This document shows positions 54,460 to 62,121 of a DNA stretch of 64,000 nucleotides, one piece after another; positions within the stretch are counted from its first letter, which is position 1; each line of letters opens with the position of its first letter. A program made the translations under genes and the position numbers. The DNA lies in contig CBDCCT010000002.1 in NCBI GenBank assembly GCA_965214995.1, forward strand, positions 4,030,001 to 4,094,000, written 5' to 3'. The notes beneath the pieces were generated by a model. That model saw nothing but the letters and a program-made list of their open reading frames with translations. It did not search any database and had not been told where the DNA came from. The DNA is from CBDCCT01 sp965214995. GTDB lineage: Bacteria > Deinococcota > Deinococci > Deinococcales > Trueperaceae.

Positions 54460-55029
54460 TTAGGCATCAGACCAAGGTGCCTTTTCCGGCAGCGGCCTGG
54501 AGTCTCGCCTCCGCTGGGTAACGTAGAGAAAACCGGCTACGACTATAGGGATGAAGACGAGCAGGTTATAGACAAAGTGCAACTGAAGCCGCGGGAAAAA
54601 AATTTCCAGCAGGCTCGTCTGCTTGAGGGCGTTAAAGAGGTAATAGCCGGTCAAAAATTGGACCTGTAAGAGGACGTGTTCCAAAAAGTGCCAGCTCTGA
54701 AAGACCAGCGCCACCGTCCACCAGGTCCGGGCGCGCCCCTTGAAGCCGGGGAAGAGCAGAATCAGGCCGGTCAGTTGCAGCGAGTTGTAGCCCATGTGGA
54801 GCACCTCCGAGGCCGCCAACCCCGGCAACCACTCGCCCAAAAGCCCACCCGCCGCCCGTGGCGACCAACCGCGCCCGTAAACCTGTACGAGTTGCGCGAC
54901 ATGCTCGGCGAAGTGCCCCGCGCCGAGCAGCAGGTAGAGCGCGAGGGCTCGAGGATGCCTCGAGCCCCTGACGATAGAGACTAAGGTCTCTGCCCAGTTT
55001 AGATAGGGGGTCGGCTGTGCCTTCTTCAT
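54460..55029 (-). CDS. multi-pass membrane protein with conserved-type His clusters
   Basis: 189 residues, about four spans: LALYLLLGAGHFAEHVAQLVQVY, SEVLHMGYNSLQLTGLILLF, WWTVALVFQSWHFLEHVLLQVQF, LHFVYNLLVFIPIVVAGFLYV. HFAEH and HFLEH in two helices could bind metal or haem within the membrane. No family named. Forms a cluster with the secreted protein, the DUF1326 remnant and the FAD oxidoreductase on the same strand. Confidence 0.65.
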   Translation of the reverse strand: MKKAQPTPYLNWAETLVSIVRGSRHPRALALYLLLGAGHFAEHVAQLVQVYGRGWSPRAAGGLLGEWLPGLAASEVLHMGYNSLQLTGLILLFPGFKGRARTWWTVALVFQSWHFLEHVLLQVQFLTGYYLFNALKQTSLLEIFFPRLQLHFVYNLLVFIPIVVAGFLYVTQRRRDSRPLPEKAPWSDA

Positions 55030-55074
55030 CGCCGGTTCTTTCTCGGGGCAGACTTGCGCCCGCCCCGCCGAAGG

Positions 55075-55770
55075 TCAGTTACCCGTGACCGCTGCCGTTG
55101 GGAAAGGAACGAAGAGTTGCACATGCGAATTGGCCCCGAAGTCGCCCGCGCTCAGGCCGTAAGTCTGACCGTCGGAGTGATAGGCGACGGCGAGCGCACT
55201 GGTGAGGCTCTCATGACTCAAAGACACGCAGCCGTCGAAGGTGGTACTGAAGCTTGCCTGGCCGTTCGCGTCTGTTGTAAAGACGTTTTGCGAGCCGTCG
55301 CGTGCGCCCAGGGGTAGGTCTATAGACTGGAAGGGCACAGTGGCGGGCGCGGGCGTGTAGAAGTGCCAGAAGGTGTAAGTCGCGTCGGGTACGAGATGTT
55401 CGAAGCTGGCTTGGAGACTGCCCTGACCGCCTTCGCAGCTCAACGTCGCGCTGCCCGCCCCGGCCAGCCATTCGCCTAAGGTAATGTCGAGCGGTTGTCC
55501 CTTGGCAAACGGCCCGATATCCGCCATGTCGCTGGGGTTGTGTGCAACGGCCTCCGTCGCGGCGTAGAGGGGGACGCTGGTGTCCTCGTCTGCGGCGGTG
55601 GCGCGGTAGACCTCATTCGCGCCCGCCTCTCGCTCGATGAAGACATCTTGTTCGTGCATCCCGGCTTGTAAGTGGTTGACGAAGGTAAGCTCGACCTGGT
55701 AGTCGCCCGTTTGTGCGGGGGCGAAGCTCGTGGCGAGCGCGGCTAAGACCAATACAAACATCCTTTTCAT
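55075..55770 (-). CDS. secreted protein of unknown function
   Basis: 231 residues from ATG 55770 (AAGGAAAA upstream). Signal peptide MKRMFVLVLAALATSFAPA. The mature part has SATLSCEGGQGSLQASFEHL, PDATYTFWHFYTPAPA and IDLPLGARDGSQN with two Cys, and looks like a single beta-rich domain. Relatives I recall from haloarchaea and Chloroflexota are uncharacterised. Starts the four-gene run beneath the large BTAD regulator. Confidence 0.65.
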   Translation of the reverse strand: MKRMFVLVLAALATSFAPAQTGDYQVELTFVNHLQAGMHEQDVFIEREAGANEVYRATAADEDTSVPLYAATEAVAHNPSDMADIGPFAKGQPLDITLGEWLAGAGSATLSCEGGQGSLQASFEHLVPDATYTFWHFYTPAPATVPFQSIDLPLGARDGSQNVFTTDANGQASFSTTFDGCVSLSHESLTSALAVAYHSDGQTYGLSAGDFGANSHVQLFVPFPTAAVTGN

Positions 55771-55951
55771 ACGGTTTTCCTTTCTTCTTTCTTGCAAACA
55801 ATCCTTTGCAACCCTCTCAAAACTATGTTGTGCTCGAGCAAGCCACACCACCTCCTTCCTGTTGGCTTGTACTTACCGTAAGGAGAGTATGGGGTAAGGG
55901 CCGTTGCTCAAGCGTTGGTTGCGAGAAGCAAGAGAAATGGATCGGCGTTGC

Positions 55952-58900
55952 TCAGGCGTCGGTCGGCGTGTTGTAGGCGCGGGGGCTTTCGCCCTCGAGC
56001 GTCGTCAACAAGGCTTTGGCTTCTTGCAGGTCAGGGGTGTCGAAACCTTCGGTAAACGCCTGGTAAACAGCCGCCAACCCTTCATACGCCCCCGCCGCCT
56101 GCCCTTGCGTCCGCCACAAACGCGCTAAGCTCGTCATGGCCCGCAGTTCCAAAGACCGCGATTTTTGTTGACGGGCCAACTCGGTGGCTTGCCTGTAAGC
56201 CTCCGCCGCTAAGTTGTTCCCGTCGGCGCTGTTTTGCAAGAGCAGTAAATTCCCGCGCAAGCGGTAGAGTTCGGCGTTCCACCAGTTCTCGTTGTAGCGG
56301 GCGGCGGCTGAGAACGCCCTATCGACACTCTCGAGCCCTTTTTCGACCTCTCCTGCTTTCTCGTAAAACACCGCCAGCAAAGAAAGGTAAAAAGGCAGCC
56401 GCAAACGCGCACCCGTCGCCCGAAATTCAGCCAGTGCCTCGAGTAAATTGGCCTCGTGTAGATTCTCGTCCGATCCCGCCGACGGATTGCCCAAAGCTCG
56501 CGTCCAGGCTCGGAAGATGACAGCCCAGTGATGGTAATAGCCGATGTCGTAGCGCGTCGTCATCGCCAGGCAAGTTTCAGCGTGCTCAGCTACTTTAGCC
56601 GTCTCACGGCGAAACGCGTAGAGCATCGTCAGATACGCTAATCCCACCGCCTGGCTGAAAGGACGCTCGAGCTTTTGCGTCAACCCTACACCTTCATGGC
56701 ATAGGTGCAGGGCTCGCTCGGGAAAGCCGAACAGCCAAAGGTTGTGAGCTTGCGTCACAAACGGGAAAGCATCGTCACCACCGAAAGGGAAAGGGTGCGC
56801 TCGGTGCTGCCGAGGATCGTAATGAGCGAAGCTTTTCTCGAAATGAAGCTGTGCCAGCTCAAAGTTTCCCCGGCATAAATGAATAAGTGCCTGATCGCTA
56901 TGTGCGGTCACAAGGAAGGCACCGAACCCTTCTCGTTCAGCGATGTCCAGCAGGTGTCGAGCCGCACGACCGCCTTGATCCAAATCTCCTGCCACAACAT
57001 GATACTTGAACAACGTTTTGGCTTGGCGAAAATGCTGATCCCAGTCGTTCAACGTGTCACTCAGTTGCCACGCCTTGTGGGTCGCTTCATACATTTCAAG
57101 AGAGGTCCAGCCTTTTGTGACCTGCAAGGAGGCTGACAAGGCTACATATAGAGATAAAGCTTGTCGGTCGCGTTGCGGCGTGGCGGGTAGCTGCTCGAGC
57201 AGCGCGACGCCCCGGTTGAGCAGCTCGGAAGCTCGAGCGTTGGCAAACACCTGCTGCGCCGCTCCTCCAGCTTGCAGATAAGACTCGACGGCCTGGGCAA
57301 AGAGACCGGCCTTCTCGTAATGGTAAGCCAACTGAGGCTGGACGGCGTCTAAGCTCGCTGCGTGGTGTCGGGCTAACGCTTCGGCGGCGTGGCGGTGCAG
57401 GCGCTGGCGCTGCACGGGGGAGAGTCCGGCGTAGGCCACGTCGCGGATGCGGTCGTGGCTGAGGTCGTAGTCGCTGCCCTGTTGACGCACGATGCGCCGC
57501 TGCCACAGCTCATCCAAGGCTTGCACGAGACTCTCTTCATCGCTGCGACTCACAAGCGCGAGAAGGTCCAGAGAGAAAGAGCGGCCAAGCACCGCCGCTA
57601 GGTTCGCCAACCCACGCGCCCCGGCAGAAAGCCGGTTCAAACGCGCCTGAATCACGGCCTGTACTTTGGGTGGCAAGGGCAGGGTGGTTGGGCTCGAGGC
57701 CGGGCTGCTCGACGGGCTGCTCAACCAACGCCAACGTTCGCTTTCGTCTTTGTCCAGTTCGGCCCGCAGCGCCTCGACCAAAAAGAGGGGCACGCCCTCG
57801 GCGTAACGGCGCAGCTCGGCCAACGCCTCGGTGCTTATACCCCCCGCGATGTGCTGGGTGACGTGTTGTGCGAGTTCGTCGCTGGCGGCGGCGGTCAAGG
57901 GCGCGAGCGGGATGTGCCGGATGTGCTCGTTTCGGTGCAACTGCTCGAGCAACGCCGTGAGCGGGTGATGGGCGTCCACTTCCGACAGGCGCGCCGTGCC
58001 TACGACCAACAGCGGCGCGCTCGGCTCGAGCCGCAGCAAAAAATGGAGCCATTCCAGGGTTTCTTTGTCCGCCCATTGTAAGTCGTCCACGAGCACCAGG
58101 AGGGGTTCAGAGAGCAGGAGAACAGCGCGGGCCAAAGCTTCAAACAGGCGTTGGCGCTGCCAGCTTTCGCTGAGCGGCGCAGGCGGGGGTAAGTCGGGAC
58201 GTGCGGTCAAGAGTTCTGGTAAAAGTCGCGCGCACTCGCTCAGCCAGACATCATCGAGGCGAAGGAGGGCCTGTGAATAGGGGGGCGAGCGTAGCCACGC
58301 GATAACGGGCGCGTAGGTGAGCTGGCCTTCAGCCGCGTAGGCCCGGGTGTGAACGGTGATATGGCCCTGCTGTTCGGCCCAACCCAGCAGCTCTTCGGCG
58401 AGGCGGGTCTTACCCAGCCCGGCCTCACCGCTAATCAAAACCATCGCAGGATGGCCCAGGCTGGCCGTGCGCCAGGCGGTTTGCAGGGTGCGCCACGCCT
58501 CTTGACGCCCCACCAGTTTGTAAGCCGTGAGTCTGCTTGGGGGCGTAAGCGGCTCGAGCGGCGTGAGCGAGGCGTTTCGGTTGAGGATGCGGCCGTAAAT
58601 GACGCGCGTTTCCGCGCCGGGTTCCACGCCCAGTTCGCGTTCCAGCATGGCGGCACAGTCGTGGTAGACGCGCAGGGCGGCGGCGCGGTCGCCGAGCGCC
58701 TCATAAAGTGCCATCAGCCGTTGATAGGCGCGTTCGCGCAAGGGGTCGGTGTTACGGAGTTGGGTAGCGTAGTGAACAGCCGTTTCATACGCCCCCTCCG
58801 CAGCCAGCACCTCGACTAACTTATGAAGCAGCTCAGCGTAACTCTGATTAAGCCGTTCCCGCTCCGGCAGAATCCAGTCGTCGTAGCAACCCGGCAGCAG

Positions 58901-59317
58901 TTCGCCGCGGTAGCACGCTTCCGCTTGTATAAGCGCGCTGCGCTCGGTTGTTTCGTGGCTTTGAGCGGTGAGACGCTCGAACTCCAGCACATCGAGAGAA
59001 AAGCTCGAGAGTCGCTGCCACCCCAACGTCGTATTTGTACTTGTTAAATATGGGTTGACCGCCGGACAATCATTTCGCAACTTGTGCAGCGCACCGCGCA
59101 AGTTGGCGTAAGCGCGGTTCTCGCTGGAATCGGGCCAAAAAAGAAAGGCGACATGCTTGCGGAGTTGCGGCGTCTGGGTGTGCATCATCAAATAGGCCAA
59201 CAGCGACTGCTGCTGCGGTTGGTTGACGTTTTCCTGGGACCGACCGTCCACGAATAGACTGAAGCCACCCAACAAGCAGGCTTTGAGCTGAGGAAGTTTT
59301 GACGTAGCCTTTGACAT
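55952..59317 (-). CDS. BTAD / AAA ATPase / TPR transcriptional regulator
   Basis: About 1121 residues from ATG 59317 (an ATG two codons earlier is possible). A winged-helix (ACLLGGFSLFVDG) and BTAD region (LPERERLNQSYAELLHKLVEVLAAEGAYETAV), then an STAND ATPase with Walker A ISGEAGLGKTRLAEELL and Walker B LLVLVDDLQWADKETLEWL, then about 400 residues of TPR-like helices. No LuxR-type C-terminus. Such proteins activate neighbouring secondary or stress pathways in response to an unknown ligand; the downstream same-strand cluster is the natural target. TATACT about 70 bases upstream is a likely -10. Paralogous to the gene at 18514. Confidence 0.85.
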   Translation of the reverse strand: MSKATSKLPQLKACLLGGFSLFVDGRSQENVNQPQQQSLLAYLMMHTQTPQLRKHVAFLFWPDSSENRAYANLRGALHKLRNDCPAVNPYLTSTNTTLGWQRLSSFSLDVLEFERLTAQSHETTERSALIQAEACYRGELLPGCYDDWILPERERLNQSYAELLHKLVEVLAAEGAYETAVHYATQLRNTDPLRERAYQRLMALYEALGDRAAALRVYHDCAAMLERELGVEPGAETRVIYGRILNRNASLTPLEPLTPPSRLTAYKLVGRQEAWRTLQTAWRTASLGHPAMVLISGEAGLGKTRLAEELLGWAEQQGHITVHTRAYAAEGQLTYAPVIAWLRSPPYSQALLRLDDVWLSECARLLPELLTARPDLPPPAPLSESWQRQRLFEALARAVLLLSEPLLVLVDDLQWADKETLEWLHFLLRLEPSAPLLVVGTARLSEVDAHHPLTALLEQLHRNEHIRHIPLAPLTAAASDELAQHVTQHIAGGISTEALAELRRYAEGVPLFLVEALRAELDKDESERWRWLSSPSSSPASSPTTLPLPPKVQAVIQARLNRLSAGARGLANLAAVLGRSFSLDLLALVSRSDEESLVQALDELWQRRIVRQQGSDYDLSHDRIRDVAYAGLSPVQRQRLHRHAAEALARHHAASLDAVQPQLAYHYEKAGLFAQAVESYLQAGGAAQQVFANARASELLNRGVALLEQLPATPQRDRQALSLYVALSASLQVTKGWTSLEMYEATHKAWQLSDTLNDWDQHFRQAKTLFKYHVVAGDLDQGGRAARHLLDIAEREGFGAFLVTAHSDQALIHLCRGNFELAQLHFEKSFAHYDPRQHRAHPFPFGGDDAFPFVTQAHNLWLFGFPERALHLCHEGVGLTQKLERPFSQAVGLAYLTMLYAFRRETAKVAEHAETCLAMTTRYDIGYYHHWAVIFRAWTRALGNPSAGSDENLHEANLLEALAEFRATGARLRLPFYLSLLAVFYEKAGEVEKGLESVDRAFSAAARYNENWWNAELYRLRGNLLLLQNSADGNNLAAEAYRQATELARQQKSRSLELRAMTSLARLWRTQGQAAGAYEGLAAVYQAFTEGFDTPDLQEAKALLTTLEGESPRAYNTPTDA

Positions 59318-59510
59318 AACCAATTTGTCGTCCCGTCAAAAACGATTACGTCCACCGGAAACCGAACATTCCACCAAAGAGATGGTTAGAGTATAGCGGT
59401 TTTCGTTGACGCTTTGAGAGGTAAGGTACGACTACTCAAACTTGAAAGCAAATTTCTGTAACTTACAGCCTTCTTTAGGTGACCCAACCTTATCCTTCAC
59501 CTCAAACTTA

Positions 59511-59547
59511 AAAATTCGGCCCATCTCAACAGTGAGATGGGCCGAAT
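59511..59547 (-). terminator. rho-independent terminator of gyrB
   Basis: Minus-strand ATTCGGCCCATCTCA / TGAGATGGGCCGAAT, a perfect 15-bp stem with a CTGT loop, followed by TTTT, 20 bases after the gyrB stop. It begins the 243-base gap before the regulator, in which I see nothing else except the regulator's probable TATACT. Confidence 0.9.
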
Positions 59548-59566
59548 CGTATCTTGGCGTTAACGT

Positions 59567-61498
59567 CTAAACGTCCAGTTGCGCCAGATGCGCGTTGTCC
59601 TCAATAAACTCGCGGCGGGGCGGCACTTCACTGCCCATGAGCATCTCGAAGGCCTCGCTGGTCTCGAGCACGTCCTCAATGGTCACGCGCTTCAAAACGC
59701 GCGTCTCGGGGTTCATGGTCGTTTCCCAGAGCTGCTCCGGGTTCATCTCGCCCAGACCCTTGAAACGCTGGAGTTCATATTTGCGGTTGCGGTTCGCCTT
59801 GAGGAGTTCTTGCAGGTCCGCGTCGCCATAGACGTACGTTAAGTCTTTCTCGCGGCCGAAGCGCACGCCGTAGAGGGGCGGCTGCGCGATGTAGAGGTAA
59901 CCTGCGTCGATAAGCGGGCGCATGTAGCGGTAGAAAAAGGTGAGGATGAGCGTGCGGATGTGCGAGCCGTCCACGTCGGCGTCGGTCATGATGATGATGC
60001 GGTGATAGCGCACGTCGTCTAAGTTAAAGTGCGCGTTGTCGCCCGTGCCCTCGAGACCTGCGCCAATAGCCGCGATCATCGCGCGGATTTCGGCGTTTTT
60101 CAAGATCTTGCCGATCTGCGCCTTTTCGACGTTGAGGATTTTGCCGCGCAGAGGCAAGATGGCCTGGAAACGGCGCTCGCGGCCCTGCTTGGCCGACCCA
60201 CCCGCCGAATCGCCTTCCACGATATAGATTTCCGACACGCTCGGGTCTTCACTCTGGCAGTCGGCGAGCTTGCCGGGCAGTTCGTCGTTCTCTAGCGGGT
60301 TGGCGCGCCGCACCAGATCGCGGGCTTTGCGCGCCGCCTCGCGCGCCTTGGCGGCGCTCGCCGCTTTTTCGATGACCGCCTTGGCAATTTTGGGATTCTC
60401 TTCCAAAAATTCGGTCAGCTTGCCGTAGACCACGCTCTGCACCGCGGTCTGCGCCTCGGGGTTTAGGAGTTTGACCTTGGCCTGCGACTCGAACTGCGGG
60501 TCGCCCAGCTTGACCGAGATGACGCAGGAGATGCCCTCGAGAAAATCGTCACCCGTGGGGCTCGGCTCGCCCTTTTTGACCATGTTCTTGGCCTTGGCGT
60601 AGTTGTTTAAGACGCGCGTGTAGGCGGTTTTGAAACCCGTCAGGTGGGTGCCGCCGTCGCGGTTGGTGATCATGTTGGCGTAGGTGAGAATCGTTTGGCC
60701 GTAAGCGCCTGTGTGCAAAAGCCCCACCTCGACCTCGATGTCCTCGGTAGTACCCTGGATGAGGACGGGGTCGTCGTACAGGCGCTTGCCGTCCGTCGCA
60801 AGCGTGGCGGCGAAAGCGGCCACGCCGCCCTTTTCCTGAAAAACCTCGCGCTTGGGCTCCTTGCCGCGGAGGTCCTCGAGCACTATCTTCACCCCGCCCG
60901 TCAGAAAGGCCAGCTCGCGCAAGCGGCGGCGGATGCGCCCGTATTCGAAGCTCGTGGTGTCCTTAAAGATGTCGTGGTCGGGCTTGAACGAGACGCGGGA
61001 GCCCGTGTCGTTCTTTTTGGTCGCGCCGATCTCATGCACCGGCTCGGTCACCTCGCCGCGGTCAAAGCGGATGCGGTGGACCTTGCCGTCCGTGCGGACC
61101 TCGGCCTCCAAAAAGGTCGACAGCGCGTTCACCACCGACGAGCCCACGCCGTGCAGGCCGCCCGAGACCTTGTAGGCGTTCGAGTCGAACTTGCCGCCCG
61201 CGTGAAGCTCGGTGAAAATCACCTCGATGGCGGGGCGGCCCTCCTTTTGCATCATGCCGACCGGAATCCCGCGCCCGTTGTCCGTGACCGAGGCCGAGCC
61301 GTCGGGATGAAGCGTGACCTCGACGGTGTCGGCATAACCCGCCAAGGCCTCGTCAACCGCGTTGTCGATAATCTCGGTGAGAAGCTGGTGGTAACCGTCT
61401 ATCCCCGTGCCCCCCTGCACGTACATCGCCGGGCGCTTGCGTACGCCCTCTAAGCCCTTCAACACCTTGATGTTGTCAGCAGTATAAGTGGATGTCAA
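59567..61498 (-). CDS. gyrB: DNA gyrase subunit B
   Basis: 643 residues. GHKL ATPase: MYVQGGTGIDGYHQLLTEIIDNAVDEALAG, SVTDNGRGIPVG, SGGLHGVGSSVVNALS. TOPRIM: IYIVEGDSAGGSAKQGRERRFQAILPLRGKI and MTDADVDGSHIRTLLL-type DADVDG. The C-terminal RFKGLGEMNPEQLWETTMNPETR is the GyrB tail. TTG 61498 is chosen because GGAGG (61509-61505) lies six bases before it; the frame continues upstream without a site. TG-G-TATGAT (61588-61580) is an extended -10 promoter. Together with GyrA (elsewhere) it supercoils DNA. Confidence 0.96.
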   Translation of the reverse strand: MTSTYTADNIKVLKGLEGVRKRPAMYVQGGTGIDGYHQLLTEIIDNAVDEALAGYADTVEVTLHPDGSASVTDNGRGIPVGMMQKEGRPAIEVIFTELHAGGKFDSNAYKVSGGLHGVGSSVVNALSTFLEAEVRTDGKVHRIRFDRGEVTEPVHEIGATKKNDTGSRVSFKPDHDIFKDTTSFEYGRIRRRLRELAFLTGGVKIVLEDLRGKEPKREVFQEKGGVAAFAATLATDGKRLYDDPVLIQGTTEDIEVEVGLLHTGAYGQTILTYANMITNRDGGTHLTGFKTAYTRVLNNYAKAKNMVKKGEPSPTGDDFLEGISCVISVKLGDPQFESQAKVKLLNPEAQTAVQSVVYGKLTEFLEENPKIAKAVIEKAASAAKAREAARKARDLVRRANPLENDELPGKLADCQSEDPSVSEIYIVEGDSAGGSAKQGRERRFQAILPLRGKILNVEKAQIGKILKNAEIRAMIAAIGAGLEGTGDNAHFNLDDVRYHRIIIMTDADVDGSHIRTLILTFFYRYMRPLIDAGYLYIAQPPLYGVRFGREKDLTYVYGDADLQELLKANRNRKYELQRFKGLGEMNPEQLWETTMNPETRVLKRVTIEDVLETSEAFEMLMGSEVPPRREFIEDNAHLAQLDV

Positions 61499-61722
61499 CG
61501 TCGTCCTCCATTTTTCCAGGTGCTTCGAGTAAAAAAGCGCGTCACAGAGCTGCAAACCTGCGCTCCGCCTAAACAGTGCATCATACCACTAATTGAGAGG
61601 CGGGGTCGGAACAGAAGATACGTCTCTGACGGAAGTTTCTAAATTTTTCGGCCGAACTGATGCCTTCCAATTGGAGGGTGGACTGCTATTCCGTCGTCCT
61701 TCCCTTGCTATGTTGGCAGCAG

Positions 61723-61738
61723 TGTGAGAGTTCTCACA
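61723..61738. promoter_or_regulatory. CRP/FNR-type operator upstream of the CTERM protein gene
   Basis: TGTGA-GAGTTC-TCACA, a perfect inverted repeat identical to the CRP half-site consensus. Its centre (61730.5) is about 59 bases before the presumed start of transcription after TATAGG (61778-61783), a class I activator position. The gap 61499-61802 also holds the minus-strand gyrB promoter at 61588-61580 and nothing else that I can see. Confidence 0.7.
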
Positions 61739-61802
61739 TTACATGATGCTATTAAAAACATGGTGTCATTAAGAACCTATAGGCTAAACAAAGGGGGAAA
61801 CG

Positions 61803-62054
61803 ATGAAAAACCTCAAAAAGCTACTTCGGGTTGGGCTCCTGACGCTGATTTTTTCGGCGCTGACCGTCCCGACCGCCTTCGCCCAGGTCGAGACGACTGA
61901 GGTCGAGCCTCAGGTGGTGACAACCGAGGACGACGGTTTTGACTGGGGCTGGCTCGGCCTGCTCGGGCTTTTGGGTCTGGCGGGCCTCGCGGGGCGTAAT
62001 CGCCGCGACCGCGAGCCCGAGGTGCGAGCCTACGACAGCACCACTAAGCGCTAA
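61803..62054 (+). CDS. WGxxG-CTERM-type surface-anchored protein
   Basis: 83 residues. Signal peptide (LLTLIFSALTVPTAFA, cleavage before QVE), a short acidic linker (ETTEVEPQVVTTEDDGFD), then the sorting signal WGWLGLLGLLGLAGLAG and a basic tail. This tripartite C-terminus is the WGxxGxxG sorting tag, expected to be processed by a membrane protease. ATG 61803 follows AAGGGGG. Probably anchored or released at the cell surface; function unknown. Confidence 0.75.
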   Translation: MKNLKKLLRVGLLTLIFSALTVPTAFAQVETTEVEPQVVTTEDDGFDWGWLGLLGLLGLAGLAGRNRRDREPEVRAYDSTTKR

Positions 62055-62090
62055 AGTAGGTTCGTTCTCATCGGTCCATTGGGGCTGTCC

Positions 62091-62121
62091 AGAGCCGCCT
62101 GAACGTTCAGGCGGCTCTTTT
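62091..62121 (+). terminator. rho-independent terminator after the CTERM gene
   Basis: AGAGCCGCCTGAAC / GTTCAGGCGGCTCT, a perfect 14-bp inverted repeat with no unpaired loop bases, followed by TT. It overlaps the 3' end of the converging TRAP transporter gene and could serve both. Confidence 0.75.
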
